This document shows positions 7,204 to 15,909 of a stretch of 26,964 nt of DNA, piece by piece. The translations under genes and the position numbers were made by a program. Under the pieces are notes generated by a model that had not been told where the DNA came from, did no database searches, and was given only the letters and a program-made list of their open reading frames with translations. Origin of the DNA: CAYSLA01 sp964431685 (lineage in GTDB: Bacteria; Armatimonadota; UBA5829). The DNA is taken from positions 1 through 26,964 of the forward strand of contig CAYSLA010000035.1 in the NCBI GenBank assembly GCA_964431685.1. The letters run 5' to 3'. Each line of letters begins with the position of its first letter. The first letter of the stretch is position 1.

Positions 7204-9474
7204 TTACCTCTCCATCTGCTTGCGGATTGAACTCCGCCACACGTGCTCAAGCCCTTTCACGTCCGAGTGTACCAGGGTCACGTCGTTGATTGCTATCTTT
7301 AGCACGCTGCCCCCAACACGCCCCAGTATTGTGCATTCTACCCGGTTGGCGTCTACTATCTCTCGCAATTCGCCCAGGTTGCTGCCCGGCAACGATACGA
7401 CGATGCGCGACTGTCCCTCGGAGAACAACGCCGCCGCCGGTGCGCAATTCGCCGATAAGGACACATCTGCCCCCAACCTGCCCAGCATGCAGCTCTCCGC
7501 CAGAGCTACCGCCAGTCCGCCGTCGGAGCAGTCGTGCGCCGAGTTGATCAGCCCCTGCCCTATTGCGGACAGTACGGCCTTGTGAACGCGCCGTTCCCTT
7601 TCCATGTCGAGAATCGGCGGACTGCCTCCAACAACTCCGTGAATGACACTAAGATAGCTGCTCCCTCCGAGCGAGTCGAGCTCGCATACCGTTGGCCCAG
7701 TTTCCTCGTCAGCCCGGTACCCGGAAATCAACACAATCACATCTCCGGCATTCTTGAACTCCGAACTGCAAATGTGGTCAACATCATCAATTATTCCAAG
7801 CATCCCGACCACCGGAGTTGGATATATGGCCATCTCGGGAGTCTCGTTGTAGAAGCTAACGTTTCCGCTCACAACCGGCGCATCAAAGAACTCGCACGCT
7901 TCGGCCAGTCCCTCAACCGCACGCTTGAACTGCCAGAAGCCGTCCGGCTTCTCCGGATTCGCGAAATTCAGACAGTCCGTCACGCCCAGGGGCCTTGCTC
8001 CGCTGCAGGCAAGGTTCCTTGCTGCTTCCGCAACCGCAATCTGCGCGCCCACAAAAGGATCAAGATAGCAGTATCGACCATTGCAGTCGGTCACCAGACC
8101 TATCGCTTTCCTTGTGCCGCGGATACGGATCACAGCCGCGTCCGAGCCGGGCAACACAGCCGTATTGGTCTGCACCATGTGGTCATACTGCTCGTAGACC
8201 CATTCTTTGCTTGCGATGGACGGAGACTCAAGAAGGCTTAGCAGAGCATTGTTGTAATCGTCAGGTTCCGGGAATGAGTTGACGTCGATGGATCTTACAT
8301 TGGCAAGATATGACGGTTCGCTGGCTTCCAAGTAGTAGGTAGGCGCGTCATCAGCCAGAGACTTCGCCGGCACCTGAGCCACCAACTCGTCACCGTCGAA
8401 AACGTGAACAAGGCCATCGTCGGTAACCTCTCCTACTTCGACAGCATTCAGGCCCCATTTCTTAAAAACGGCGATGACCTCATCTTGCTTGCCCATGACA
8501 GTCACAGCCAGCATCCTCTCCTGTGACTCACTGAGCATAATCTCGTATGGGGTCATCGTGGCTTCGCGGAGGGGGACTTTGCGAACGTCAATGGTCATCC
8601 CGGTGCTGGCCTTGGCGCTGGTCTCACACGTCGAACACGTAATCCCCGCGGCGCCCATATCCTGAATGCCGAGGATATATCCGGTCTTGAGCGCCTCGAG
8701 CGTTGCCTCGATAAGCGATTTCTCAGTGAATGGGTCTCCCATCTGCACATTCGGACGCCTGCTTTCGGAGTCCGGGCCAAGCTCTACCGAGGCAAACGTT
8801 GCGCCGTGTATGCCGTCGCGACCAGTGCGCGAACCGACAATCAGAACAGGATTGCCGGGACCTTCAGCCCGCGCAAGGGCAATCTCATCGTGACGGAGAA
8901 TGCCGACACTCATGGCATTGAGAAGTGGGTTGCCCGAATAACAGTCTTCGAAGTATATCTCGCCCCCGATGGTCGGCACGCCCACACAGTTGCCATAGAA
9001 GGCGATCCCACCAACGACGTGCTCGAACAGATAGCGGTTGCGGGCATCGTCCAATCCGCCGAAACGCAGGCTGTTCATAGAGGCGATCGGTCTCGCTCCC
9101 ATAGTGAATATGTCTCGAAGTATGCCCCCAACCCCGGTGGCCGCGCCCTGGAATGGCTCAACGGCTGACGGATGGTTGTGGCTCTCCATCTTCATTACGA
9201 TGCCAAGGCCATCGCCTATGTCAATCACGCCGGCGTTCTCGAGACCGGCTCCGTCAACAGCTTCGCGGTACTTCTTGAAGAGCCGCAGCACAGGCCGTGA
9301 GTACTTGTAGCCACAATGCTCGCTCCACATGACGGCGTACATCCCGACTTCGGTATACGTCGGATGCCTGCCCAGAACGCCCACTACTTTCTGATATTCT
9401 TCGTCTGATAATCCCATCTCCCTGTAGATGCTGGGTTCAATGGGTTCTGTATTGATGATTGATGAACTCGACAT
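7204..9474 (-). CDS. purL: FGAM synthase large subunit
   Basis: PurL is the catalytic subunit of phosphoribosylformylglycinamidine synthase and works with PurS and PurQ. The 756-residue length fits the small PurL of Gram-positive type (about 740), not the fused 1300-residue proteobacterial form. Family motifs include MWSEHCGYKYSRP, KMESHNHPSAVEPFQGAATGVGG, GAAGITCS and a C-terminal HDCSDGGLAVALAES. The ATG at 9474 is preferred: a GGGGAG lies close upstream and the following residues lead into the conserved YREMGLSDEEY. An in-frame ATG at 9504 falls inside a palindromic repeat (9498-9556) and is unlikely. The gene ends 4 nt before the purF start. The repeat separates it from purQ. Confidence 0.95.
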   Translation of the reverse strand: MSSSSIINTEPIEPSIYREMGLSDEEYQKVVGVLGRHPTYTEVGMYAVMWSEHCGYKYSRPVLRLFKKYREAVDGAGLENAGVIDIGDGLGIVMKMESHNHPSAVEPFQGAATGVGGILRDIFTMGARPIASMNSLRFGGLDDARNRYLFEHVVGGIAFYGNCVGVPTIGGEIYFEDCYSGNPLLNAMSVGILRHDEIALARAEGPGNPVLIVGSRTGRDGIHGATFASVELGPDSESRRPNVQMGDPFTEKSLIEATLEALKTGYILGIQDMGAAGITCSTCETSAKASTGMTIDVRKVPLREATMTPYEIMLSESQERMLAVTVMGKQDEVIAVFKKWGLNAVEVGEVTDDGLVHVFDGDELVAQVPAKSLADDAPTYYLEASEPSYLANVRSIDVNSFPEPDDYNNALLSLLESPSIASKEWVYEQYDHMVQTNTAVLPGSDAAVIRIRGTRKAIGLVTDCNGRYCYLDPFVGAQIAVAEAARNLACSGARPLGVTDCLNFANPEKPDGFWQFKRAVEGLAEACEFFDAPVVSGNVSFYNETPEMAIYPTPVVGMLGIIDDVDHICSSEFKNAGDVIVLISGYRADEETGPTVCELDSLGGSSYLSVIHGVVGGSPPILDMERERRVHKAVLSAIGQGLINSAHDCSDGGLAVALAESCMLGRLGADVSLSANCAPAAALFSEGQSRIVVSLPGSNLGELREIVDANRVECTILGRVGGSVLKIAINDVTLVHSDVKGLEHVWRSSIRKQMER
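7207..7213 (-). promoter_or_regulatory. Shine-Dalgarno of purF inside the purL end
   Basis: GGAGAGG on the minus strand overlaps the last codons of purL and lies 7 nt before GTG at 7199. It supports that start over the upstream ones. Confidence 0.5.
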
Positions 9475-9497
9475 TCGCTCCCCTAACCTGCTAATGA

Positions 9498-9556
9498 ATG
9501 CCATTCCGAACGCAGTGAGGAGTCTTTGAGATTTCTCTCTTTGTTCGAAATGGCAT
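9498..9556. repeat. Dispersed palindromic repeat between purQ and purL
   Basis: An imperfect inverted repeat begins ATGCCATT.CGAAC and ends GTTCGAAATGGCAT. Its inner segment GAACGCAGTGAG is shared with the larger palindrome at 21613-21682, so the two are members of one family. Transcribed, it would fold into a long hairpin inside the purine operon and might lower or process the downstream message. Confidence 0.75.
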
Positions 9557-9563
9557 GCTTGTG

Positions 9564-10253
9564 CTAACTCAGCGCACGGACAATTGACTCAAAGATTAAC
9601 CGGCCATCAGTGCTCCCCAGAATCGTCTCCACACACCTCTCAGGATGCGGCATCATCCCGGCCACGTTACCTTTATCGCTGACTATGCCAGCAATGTTGT
9701 TCACGGAGCCGTTGGGGTTTGCCGCATCGGTCACATCGCCACTTGCATCGCAGTACCGCAGTATAACCTGTCCGCTATCCTCGATCCGCTTGATGGTGTC
9801 AGCGTCAGCGTAGTAGTTACCACCCTGATGGGCTATTGGCACGCGAAGAACCTGAGACGGTGCGCAGGCGCTGGTGAAGTCAGTACCGTTGTTGACAACC
9901 TTGAGGTTCACATACTTGCAGATGAATCGAAGACCGGTGTTTGATATGAGCGCCCCCGGCAGCAAATGAGCCTCGCAGAGTATCTGGAATCCATTGCATA
10001 TCCCGATCACTCGCCCACCCTTTTCCGCGAAGTCGCTCACTGCGTTCATCACCGGACTGAACCGCGCAACCGCACCGTGGCGCAGATAATCGCCGTATGA
10101 AAACCCACCCGGCAGAATCACACAGTCGAAGCCGGACAGATCCGTCGACTGATGCCATACATAATCCACCGGCTGCTTCAGGACGTCGCGCACGGCGCAG
10201 TATGCGTCCGCGTCGCAGTTCGAACCGGGAAAGACTACTACTCCGAATTTCAT
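9564..10253 (-). CDS. purQ: FGAM synthase glutaminase subunit
   Basis: PurQ supplies ammonia from glutamine to PurL. The 229-residue class I glutamine amidotransferase has the triad in place: C86 in GICNGFQIL, and H203 and E205 in MMPHPER. The N-terminus MKFGVVVFPGSNCD is typical of the family. The start ATG at 10253 has an AGAGG about 10 nt upstream. It follows the toxin gene by 25 nt and precedes purL by about 90 nt that hold a palindromic repeat. Its partner purS lies on the far side of the toxin-antitoxin pair. Confidence 0.95.
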   Translation of the reverse strand: MKFGVVVFPGSNCDADAYCAVRDVLKQPVDYVWHQSTDLSGFDCVILPGGFSYGDYLRHGAVARFSPVMNAVSDFAEKGGRVIGICNGFQILCEAHLLPGALISNTGLRFICKYVNLKVVNNGTDFTSACAPSQVLRVPIAHQGGNYYADADTIKRIEDSGQVILRYCDASGDVTDAANPNGSVNNIAGIVSDKGNVAGMMPHPERCVETILGSTDGRLIFESIVRALS

Positions 10254-10278
10254 ATGATCATTGCCTCTGAGTTGCCGC

Positions 10279-10728
10279 TCAATTCCCGAAGGTCCCCGGG
10301 ATGAAGTCAGCTATATGCTTCACGTAGAATATACCCTTCACTGAGTTGATGAAGCGCTCGTCCGCCGTCCAGAAATCGCAGCCGCGAAGTTCTGCTAAGG
10401 CGAGATAATATGCATCGTACAGGGTCGGCAAATTGTGTGCGGCCGCGAGCTGCCACGCCTCTGTCATAAGATCAAGAACAGGCGCAATATCTATTGCCAA
10501 TCTGTCCAGGACCGATATGGCATCAAAGCCGTCACGCTCATCCATCATGCCTCTGTAGACCTTGCGCCTGATGGCGGCGCCCACCTCAGCAAACATGCAG
10601 TCGGGAGCGATCAGGCTGATACCGCGTTCGCGGCATTCCGACAGAAGAGCAATTGCTTGCTCCCGTCCCTCTTCCGGAGCGATCCACATCACCACCAAGT
10701 TCGCGTCAACACAAACCTGGGTCATCAA
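10279..10728 (-). CDS. VapC-like PIN-domain toxin ribonuclease
   Basis: This 149-residue protein is a PIN-domain nuclease of VapC type. Four acidic residues expected to hold the metal are visible: D8 in VCVDANLVV, E48 in FAEVGAAIR, D105 in TLYDAYYLALAE and D123 in FWTADERF. The length is usual for VapC. PIN toxins cut RNA, most often tRNA or rRNA, and are held inactive by a co-made antitoxin. The start overlaps the stop of the upstream small gene by 4 nt, the normal arrangement of a toxin-antitoxin pair. The unusual point is the location, inside the purine operon between purS and purQ. All catalytic residues remain, so it is probably functional. Confidence 0.88.
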   Translation of the reverse strand: MMTQVCVDANLVVMWIAPEEGREQAIALLSECRERGISLIAPDCMFAEVGAAIRRKVYRGMMDERDGFDAISVLDRLAIDIAPVLDLMTEAWQLAAAHNLPTLYDAYYLALAELRGCDFWTADERFINSVKGIFYVKHIADFIPGTFGN

Positions 10729-10910
10729 CGAATCGTGCCCTCCCGAAACGTCCGTATATCGTCTACACTGCTAGGCAGAAGTTCTCCACCACGCTTCGCC
10801 AATATGCGCTCCTGGAGAGCCCTGCATTCCTCGATAAACTCCTTCGTGAGGACGTTCTTCGACTTCATCACTCGAATACGACGCGGTTGTCTTCTGCGCT
10901 CGACCGCCAT
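10725..10910 (-). CDS. Putative VapB-like antitoxin
   Basis: This 61-residue, very basic protein directly precedes the PIN toxin gene with a 4-nt overlap. I recognise no AbrB, RHH or Phd domain with confidence; the antitoxin call rests on position, size and its charged C-terminus (VDDIRTFREGTIR), which resembles toxin-binding tails. The start at 10910 is chosen because GGAGG at 10919-10923 lies 8 nt upstream; an ATG at 10928 would place this ribosome-binding site inside the gene. The gap to the purS stop is only 24 nt, so it is probably read from the purine transcript. Confidence 0.7.
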   Translation of the reverse strand: MAVERRRQPRRIRVMKSKNVLTKEFIEECRALQERILAKRGGELLPSSVDDIRTFREGTIR

Positions 10911-10918
10911 ATCACTCA

Positions 10919-10923
10919 CCTCC
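10919..10923 (-). promoter_or_regulatory. Shine-Dalgarno of the antitoxin gene
   Basis: A consensus GGAGG with an 8-nt spacer to ATG at 10910. It is among the best ribosome-binding sites in the block, which fits an antitoxin that must be made in excess. Confidence 0.6.
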
Positions 10924-10934
10924 AGCAAGTCTGA

Positions 10935-11177
10935 CTACTTTACGATCTCGTATCGATAGTCCTCAATCACCGGATTCGACAGCAGTTTCCTGCACATATC
11001 ATCCACATCCTGCTCAAGGGTGCCGTTGGGATCGGCCACCTCGAGCTCAATGTATTTGCCCATTCGGACACTCTGGACATTTGAATAGCCCAGATTCTCA
11101 AGAGCCCCCTGGACAACCTTGCCCTGCGCATCGAGCAGGCTGGGTTTCAGGGTTACGTATACATTTACTTTGGTCAT
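10935..11177 (-). CDS. purS: FGAM synthase subunit PurS
   Basis: PurS is the small subunit that bridges PurQ and PurL for ammonia transfer. The 80-residue protein shows the usual features: VYVTLKPSLLDAQGKVV at the start, a central YSNVQSVRMGKYIEL, and MCRKLLSNPVIEDYRYE at the end. The ATG at 11177 has AGGA 7 nt upstream. The separate purS, purQ and purL genes show that the enzyme is the three-part type of Bacillus and archaea. The gap to purB upstream is 64 nt with no clear structure. Confidence 0.95.
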   Translation of the reverse strand: MTKVNVYVTLKPSLLDAQGKVVQGALENLGYSNVQSVRMGKYIELEVADPNGTLEQDVDDMCRKLLSNPVIEDYRYEIVK

Positions 11178-11241
11178 TATTATTCCTCGGATGCAAGCCG
11201 CGCGCGTTGGTCGATTCAGCGATGCACACGCTTCTTGTTAT

Positions 11242-12540
11242 CTACTGGGACAGGCCCAGCCTCTCAAATATCTTGCCAACGTTCCGCAAGTGATGCTTCA
11301 GATCAAAGCATTCGTCCAGTTCGTTCGGCGACAGACGCGAGGTCACTTCTTCGTCACCCTCCAAAGCCGCACGGAACGAGACATTATCGTCCCAGCACTT
11401 TGCAGCGTTGCGCTGGCAGACCTTGTAGGCCTCGTCGCGGGTCATGCCCTTCAGAATCAGCGCCAGGAGCACGTGTTCCGAGAACACTAGCTGGCCCATC
11501 ATCTCCAGATTGCGGGCCATGTTATCCTTTCGTACTTCCAGCCGATCCATCAGCTTCGTCAGCGACTTTAGCATAAAGTCGACCGCAAGCATGCTATCCG
11601 GTATGACAATCCTCTCCGCAGCCGAGTTGGTCAGGTCCCGTTCGTGCCAGCTCACGATGTTCTCCAGCGCCGGTATCGCGTTCGACCGCACCACCCTTGC
11701 AAGCCCGCAGATGGACTCGAAACGCCACGGATTGCGTTTGTGCGGCATAGCAGACGAACCCCTCTGGCCGGGGAGGAACATCTCCTGCACTTCGAGTATC
11801 TCGGTTCGCTGTAGATTGCGCATCTCCGTAGCTATATTCTCGCATGTGGATGCCAGTATGCCCAACCTAGCCATAACCGCCGCGTGCCTGTCGCGCTGGA
11901 TAATCTGCGTCGAAACTGGAGCAGGCGTCAGTCCGAGTCGCTCACAGACATAGTCCTCGATCTCGGGATCTATGTTGCCAAACACGCCGACCGCACCGGA
12001 TATCTTGCCGACACTGATCTGTTCCTGCGCTGATTTGATGCGATCAAGGTCGCGCTGCAACTGCGAGTAGTACCCGGCCATCTTGAACCCAAACGTGATC
12101 GGTTCTGCCTGGACACCGTGTGTACGGCCAATCATCGGGGTCATCTTGTGTTCTCTGGCAAGCTTGCCGACCGCGCCAATCAGGCCGTTCAGGTCTTCTA
12201 TGATAATATCCAGCGCCTGGCGAATGCGAATCGCAGTAGCCGTGTCCTCTATGTCATAGCTGGTAACTCCATAGTGAACATACCGGCCCTCCTCGCCGAG
12301 GTTCTCCGTCACGCACTTAACGAACGCAATAAGGTCGTGCGCCGTCTCGCGCTCGATTTCCTCAATGCGATTCACGTCAAACCTGGCGCCTGCACGAATC
12401 TTGTCAGTCACCCCTTGCGGGATTCTGCCAAAGTGCTCCTGCGCCTCGCACACAGCAATCTCAACGTCCAACCAGCTCTGGAACTTGTTCTCCTCGCTCC
12501 AGATAGCACTCATTTCGGGCAGAGAGTATCTTTCTATCAT
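11242..12540 (-). CDS. purB: Adenylosuccinate lyase
   Basis: PurB releases fumarate from SAICAR in IMP synthesis and from adenylosuccinate in AMP synthesis. The 432-residue protein has the fumarase/aspartase superfamily signature in GSSAMPHKRNP, with the catalytic serine loop, and the conserved GRTHGVQAEP. The N-terminus MIERYSLPEMSAIWSEENKF is characteristic of the bacterial short PurB class. The ATG at 12540 lies 3 nt past the purE stop, so the two are surely on one message. Confidence 0.95.
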   Translation of the reverse strand: MIERYSLPEMSAIWSEENKFQSWLDVEIAVCEAQEHFGRIPQGVTDKIRAGARFDVNRIEEIERETAHDLIAFVKCVTENLGEEGRYVHYGVTSYDIEDTATAIRIRQALDIIIEDLNGLIGAVGKLAREHKMTPMIGRTHGVQAEPITFGFKMAGYYSQLQRDLDRIKSAQEQISVGKISGAVGVFGNIDPEIEDYVCERLGLTPAPVSTQIIQRDRHAAVMARLGILASTCENIATEMRNLQRTEILEVQEMFLPGQRGSSAMPHKRNPWRFESICGLARVVRSNAIPALENIVSWHERDLTNSAAERIVIPDSMLAVDFMLKSLTKLMDRLEVRKDNMARNLEMMGQLVFSEHVLLALILKGMTRDEAYKVCQRNAAKCWDDNVSFRAALEGDEEVTSRLSPNELDECFDLKHHLRNVGKIFERLGLSQ

Positions 12541-12543
12541 AGT

Positions 12544-13017
12544 CTACTTGAGTTTGACCTCGCCTACCGACGCGACCTGCGCCATATATTGCTTCACCGC
12601 CACCCGCAAATCCGGATACTTCAAACTCAGAATCTGCGCGGCAAGAACACCCGCACTCTTAGCGCCGTCAATTGCGACCGTCGCCACCGGCACTCCCGGA
12701 GGCATCTGCACAATTGAGAGCAGTGAATCCAGACCACTCAACGCACCGGACTTCACAGGCACTCCTATGACGGGAAGCGGCGTGATTCCGGAAATTACAC
12801 CAGGCAGGTGAGCTGCGCCGCCAGCGCCCGCTATGATCACTTCATACTCATTGCTCTCGGCCTTCGCCGCAAACTCAAAGGCAGCCCTCGGAGTCCGATG
12901 CGCCGATATCACGAATACGTGATTCTCAATGCCAAATTCGTCGAGGATGTCGGACGCGGGCTTCATAACCTCAGCGTCTGACTTGCTACCCATAACGACA
13001 GCTACTTTTCCACTCAT
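12544..13017 (-). CDS. purE: N5-CAIR mutase, class I PurE
   Basis: PurE rearranges N5-carboxyaminoimidazole ribonucleotide to CAIR. The 157-residue protein has the class I motifs: GSKSDAEVM at the N-terminus, SAHRTP, AGAGGAAHLPG and SLLSIVQMPPGVPVATVAI. Class I enzymes depend on PurK, which is not in this window and should be sought elsewhere. A segment usually read as AIGNAGATNA in class I is AIDGAKSAG here, a local variation near the dimer core. The ATG overlaps the purD stop by 4 nt. Confidence 0.95.
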   Translation of the reverse strand: MSGKVAVVMGSKSDAEVMKPASDILDEFGIENHVFVISAHRTPRAAFEFAAKAESNEYEVIIAGAGGAAHLPGVISGITPLPVIGVPVKSGALSGLDSLLSIVQMPPGVPVATVAIDGAKSAGVLAAQILSLKYPDLRVAVKQYMAQVASVGEVKLK

Positions 13018-14282
13018 AGAAGTCTTGCTCCAATATCGTGTCGATAGTGCGCGTCCTCGAAGTGAATCTTGCTCACTCCAGCATACGCGCTGCTAATGCA
13101 GTCTTTGAAACTGTCCCCAACCGCGGTTACACCAAGAACTCTCCCGCCGGAGGTGAGTATGCGATCTCCGCGTGCCTGTGTGCCCGCATGGAATACTATA
13201 ATGCCGTTACCGCTCGCCTCTTCGAGGCCGAGGATATCCTTGCCTTTATCGTAACTCCCGGGATAGCCGCCCGAGGCCATGACCACGCAGACAGCCTTCT
13301 TAGAGGACCAGCGGACATCGACGTTCGCAAGCCTGTCCTCAGCAACAGCAAGGCATATCTCCAGCAGGTCCGAGTCCAAGAGAGGAAGCACTACCTGCGT
13401 CTCCGGGTCGCCGAATCGCGAGTTGAATTCTACCACTTTTGGACCGCTGCTCGTCAACGCCAACCCACAGTAGAGAATCCCTCGGTATAGAATCCCGCGG
13501 CTTGCCAAAGCCTTTAGTGTAGGACGCACAATTGTCTCAATAACCGTCTCACGAACCTCGTCGGTAAACACCGGCACCGGTGAGTAACAGCCCATTCCGC
13601 CCGTGTTTGGACCCTCGTCTCCGTCAAACGCGCGCTTGTAGTCCTGTGATGCTACCATAGGCACGAATGTCTCACCGTTGACGAACAGCATGAACGTGGC
13701 TTCCTGCCCGTCAAGAAACTCTTCTATGACCACCCTGTTTCCCGACTCGCCAAAGAGACGCTGCTTCATGATAGCGTCTATAGCCTCCAGCGCTTCAGCC
13801 TGAGTCCTGCAGACGTAGACTCCCTTTCCGGCTGCCTCGCCGTCAGCCTTGACAACGATGGGTGTCTCCCGAAGACCTCGGACATAGTCTGCCGCCTTGT
13901 CGCTGTCCTCAAAGACCTCAAAACCTGCCGTGGGCACGCCGGATTCCGCCATTAGCTGCTTCGCGAAAGCCTTGCTGCCCTCCATCTTAGCGGCTTCTTT
14001 CGATGGGCCAAACGCCTTCAGCCCACGGCGCTCAAACTCATCAACTATGCCTGCGATCAGTGGAGTTTCTGGTCCAACAACGGTCAGATCGACGCGTTCG
14101 CGTTCCGCATAGTCTGCGATAGCCTGGATATCAGTCGCGTCGCACCCCGCGACTCGCCTTGCGATGCTTCCAATCCCGGCGTTCCCAGGCATGGCACACA
14201 GATGTGTGACGTGCTCTGACGAGGCCAGTTTCCAGGCGATGGCGTGTTCACGCCCACCGCTTCCAACAATGAGTACTCTCAA
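13014..14282 (-). CDS. purD: Phosphoribosylamine-glycine ligase (GAR synthetase)
   Basis: PurD joins glycine to phosphoribosylamine with ATP, step 2 of the pathway. The 422-residue ATP-grasp protein is full length: the N-terminus RVLIVGSGGREHA, the central GPNTGGMGCYSPVP and the metal-site motif EFNSRFGDPETQ. The start is TTG at 14282, with GAGGAGG only 4 nt upstream; no better start exists because the conserved sequence begins at once. It is the first purine gene, about 80 nt after dnaB, across a spacer that carries half of a dispersed repeat. Confidence 0.95.
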   Translation of the reverse strand: MRVLIVGSGGREHAIAWKLASSEHVTHLCAMPGNAGIGSIARRVAGCDATDIQAIADYAERERVDLTVVGPETPLIAGIVDEFERRGLKAFGPSKEAAKMEGSKAFAKQLMAESGVPTAGFEVFEDSDKAADYVRGLRETPIVVKADGEAAGKGVYVCRTQAEALEAIDAIMKQRLFGESGNRVVIEEFLDGQEATFMLFVNGETFVPMVASQDYKRAFDGDEGPNTGGMGCYSPVPVFTDEVRETVIETIVRPTLKALASRGILYRGILYCGLALTSSGPKVVEFNSRFGDPETQVVLPLLDSDLLEICLAVAEDRLANVDVRWSSKKAVCVVMASGGYPGSYDKGKDILGLEEASGNGIIVFHAGTQARGDRILTSGGRVLGVTAVGDSFKDCISSAYAGVSKIHFEDAHYRHDIGARLL

Positions 14283-14318
14283 ATCGCCTCCTCATTTTGC
14301 GTCCCCGTAATGCATCCC

Positions 14319-14333
14319 TGACAGGGCGCGATT
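14319..14333 (+). repeat. Half copy of the TGACAGGGCGCGATT repeat
   Basis: These 15 nt are identical to 3998-4012, the left arm and loop start of the hairpin after purN. Here the right arm is missing; instead GCGAT pairs with ATCGC a few bases on. It lies in the 82-nt dnaB-purD spacer. Confidence 0.55.
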
Positions 14334-14364
14334 TCACATCGCTTTCTATATGGGAACTCGCGCA

Positions 14365-15771
14365 TCAGTTTTCCTCGTATCCTTCAGCAAGATTCTCGAA
14401 CGAAGCAAACTTGCGGACAAAGCCAATCTTCACCGTACCTGTGGGCCCGTTACGGTGCTTGGCAATGATTATCTCCGTTGTCTCGATCTGCGTGGTTCCG
14501 TCCTCCTGAGCACCTCCTCCACTGTGAACTGCGGCCGTATTCTCGACCTCCTTGTGGTCGTAGTAGTCCGCACGAAAGAGCATTGCCACAAGATCGGCCT
14601 CGGCTTCAATCGAGCCGGAGTCCCGCAGGTCGGATAGCATTGGACGCTTGTCATCTCGCTTCTCAGGCCCTCGGCTCAACTGGCTGAGCGCAATCACCGG
14701 CACCTTCAGTTCTCTTGCCAGACCCTTGAGGTTACGGGCTATCTCGGATATCTCCTGCTGGCGATTTTCGCTGCGCCTGTTGCCGCTGTGTATCAACTGC
14801 AGGTAGTCGATAACCACCATGTCAAGTCCGTGTTCCGCTGCCAAACGCCTGCACTTGGCCCGCATCGCAAGAGGCGTGGTTTCTGTGCTGTCGTCGATAA
14901 ATATCTTCGCCTGGTAGAGATCGCTCGTGGCCTGGCCGAGCCTGTCCCATTCGTCGCTCTGCAGGTAGCCGGTGCGAAGCCGGTGCGCATCCACCCTTGC
15001 CTTGGCGCAGACGATTCTCTGCACCAACTGGAATGCGGACATTTCCAGACTGAATACTGCAACCGTCTTGCCGGCCTTCGTCGCGGCATTCACCGCAACG
15101 TCCAGAGCGAACGCGGTCTTACCCATCGACGGACGTGCCGCGATGATAACGAGGTCGGACGGCTGAAAGCCGCTGGTCATATGGTCGATCTTGGTGAAAC
15201 CGGTCGCAACTCCAGAAGTCTCACCCTTGTCGTGGTAACGCTGCTCGGCCCACTCCCAGGCTTTCTCCAGCAACTCGACAATCGGTGAGAAATAGCGACC
15301 CAACCGGCGCTGTCCGACTTTGAATACCGCCTGCTCTGCCCTGTCCGTCAGGCCATCGATGTCGTCGTCTTCGCTGCCAGCCATTCCAATGATCTCAGTG
15401 CCAACGGCTATCAGCTTGCGCAGTATCGACTTTCGCTCAATGATCTTGGCGTAGTACTCGACATTGGCGGCGGTCGGCACCGATTCCGCCAAAGTCATCA
15501 GATACTCCGTGCCCCCAATGTCATCAAGCCTGTTTCTCCGCTTAAGCTCATCCTGAACAGTGATGATGTCGGCGGGCTCGTCGCGTTCTCTCAATGCCGC
15601 AAGCACATCGAAGACCTCTTGGTGAGACGGCCGATAGAAATCATCGGACGTCAACATCTCGAGTCCCTTCTCCAGCGCCCACCGCTCCAGAAGCATCGAA
15701 CCCAGGGTTGACTGCTCTGCCTCAATGCTCTGGGGCGGCGCAAGACTCACAGGCGATATTAGTCGCTCCAA
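14365..15771 (-). CDS. dnaB: Replicative DNA helicase DnaB
   Basis: DnaB is the hexameric helicase that opens the fork. The 468-residue protein has the N-terminal domain (PPQSIEAEQSTLGSML, 12-27), a linker, and a RecA-like motor domain with Walker A ARPSMGKT (212-219) and Walker B VVIDYLQL (319-326). The late motif KHRNGPTG is present, with an extended Gly/Thr-rich insert just before it (about 412-435). No intein is present. The start is TTG at 15771; a GAGGG about 8 nt upstream may serve as ribosome-binding site. The rplI-dnaB order is common in bacteria. The 138-nt spacer to rplI contains a GC-rich fold. Confidence 0.95.
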   Translation of the reverse strand: MERLISPVSLAPPQSIEAEQSTLGSMLLERWALEKGLEMLTSDDFYRPSHQEVFDVLAALRERDEPADIITVQDELKRRNRLDDIGGTEYLMTLAESVPTAANVEYYAKIIERKSILRKLIAVGTEIIGMAGSEDDDIDGLTDRAEQAVFKVGQRRLGRYFSPIVELLEKAWEWAEQRYHDKGETSGVATGFTKIDHMTSGFQPSDLVIIAARPSMGKTAFALDVAVNAATKAGKTVAVFSLEMSAFQLVQRIVCAKARVDAHRLRTGYLQSDEWDRLGQATSDLYQAKIFIDDSTETTPLAMRAKCRRLAAEHGLDMVVIDYLQLIHSGNRRSENRQQEISEIARNLKGLARELKVPVIALSQLSRGPEKRDDKRPMLSDLRDSGSIEAEADLVAMLFRADYYDHKEVENTAAVHSGGGAQEDGTTQIETTEIIIAKHRNGPTGTVKIGFVRKFASFENLAEGYEEN

Positions 15772-15800
15772 ACCAGACGCCCTCGTTCATTCATCAGGGC

Positions 15801-15848
15801 CGGGGCGCAACCGCTGCCCCCGGCTATCCGGGATGCCGGGCACGCCCC
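15801..15848. other. GC-rich hairpin in the rplI-dnaB spacer
   Basis: CGGGGCG (15801-15807) can pair with CGCCCC (15843-15848), and CCCGGC (15819-15824) with GCCGGG (15835-15840) inside it. The fold has no T tract. It could tune expression between rplI and dnaB; I see no peptide or known RNA family in it. Confidence 0.4.
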
Positions 15849-15909
15849 AACGCGAACCCCGACATTTCCAAAATCCCGGCACCACAGACTCTCTATCGTC
15901 GCTGCCAGC

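Noticed and set aside
14283..14364. Purine riboswitch ahead of purD
   Set aside because: The 82-nt spacer is too short and lacks the three-way-junction core; none was seen ahead of other pur genes either.
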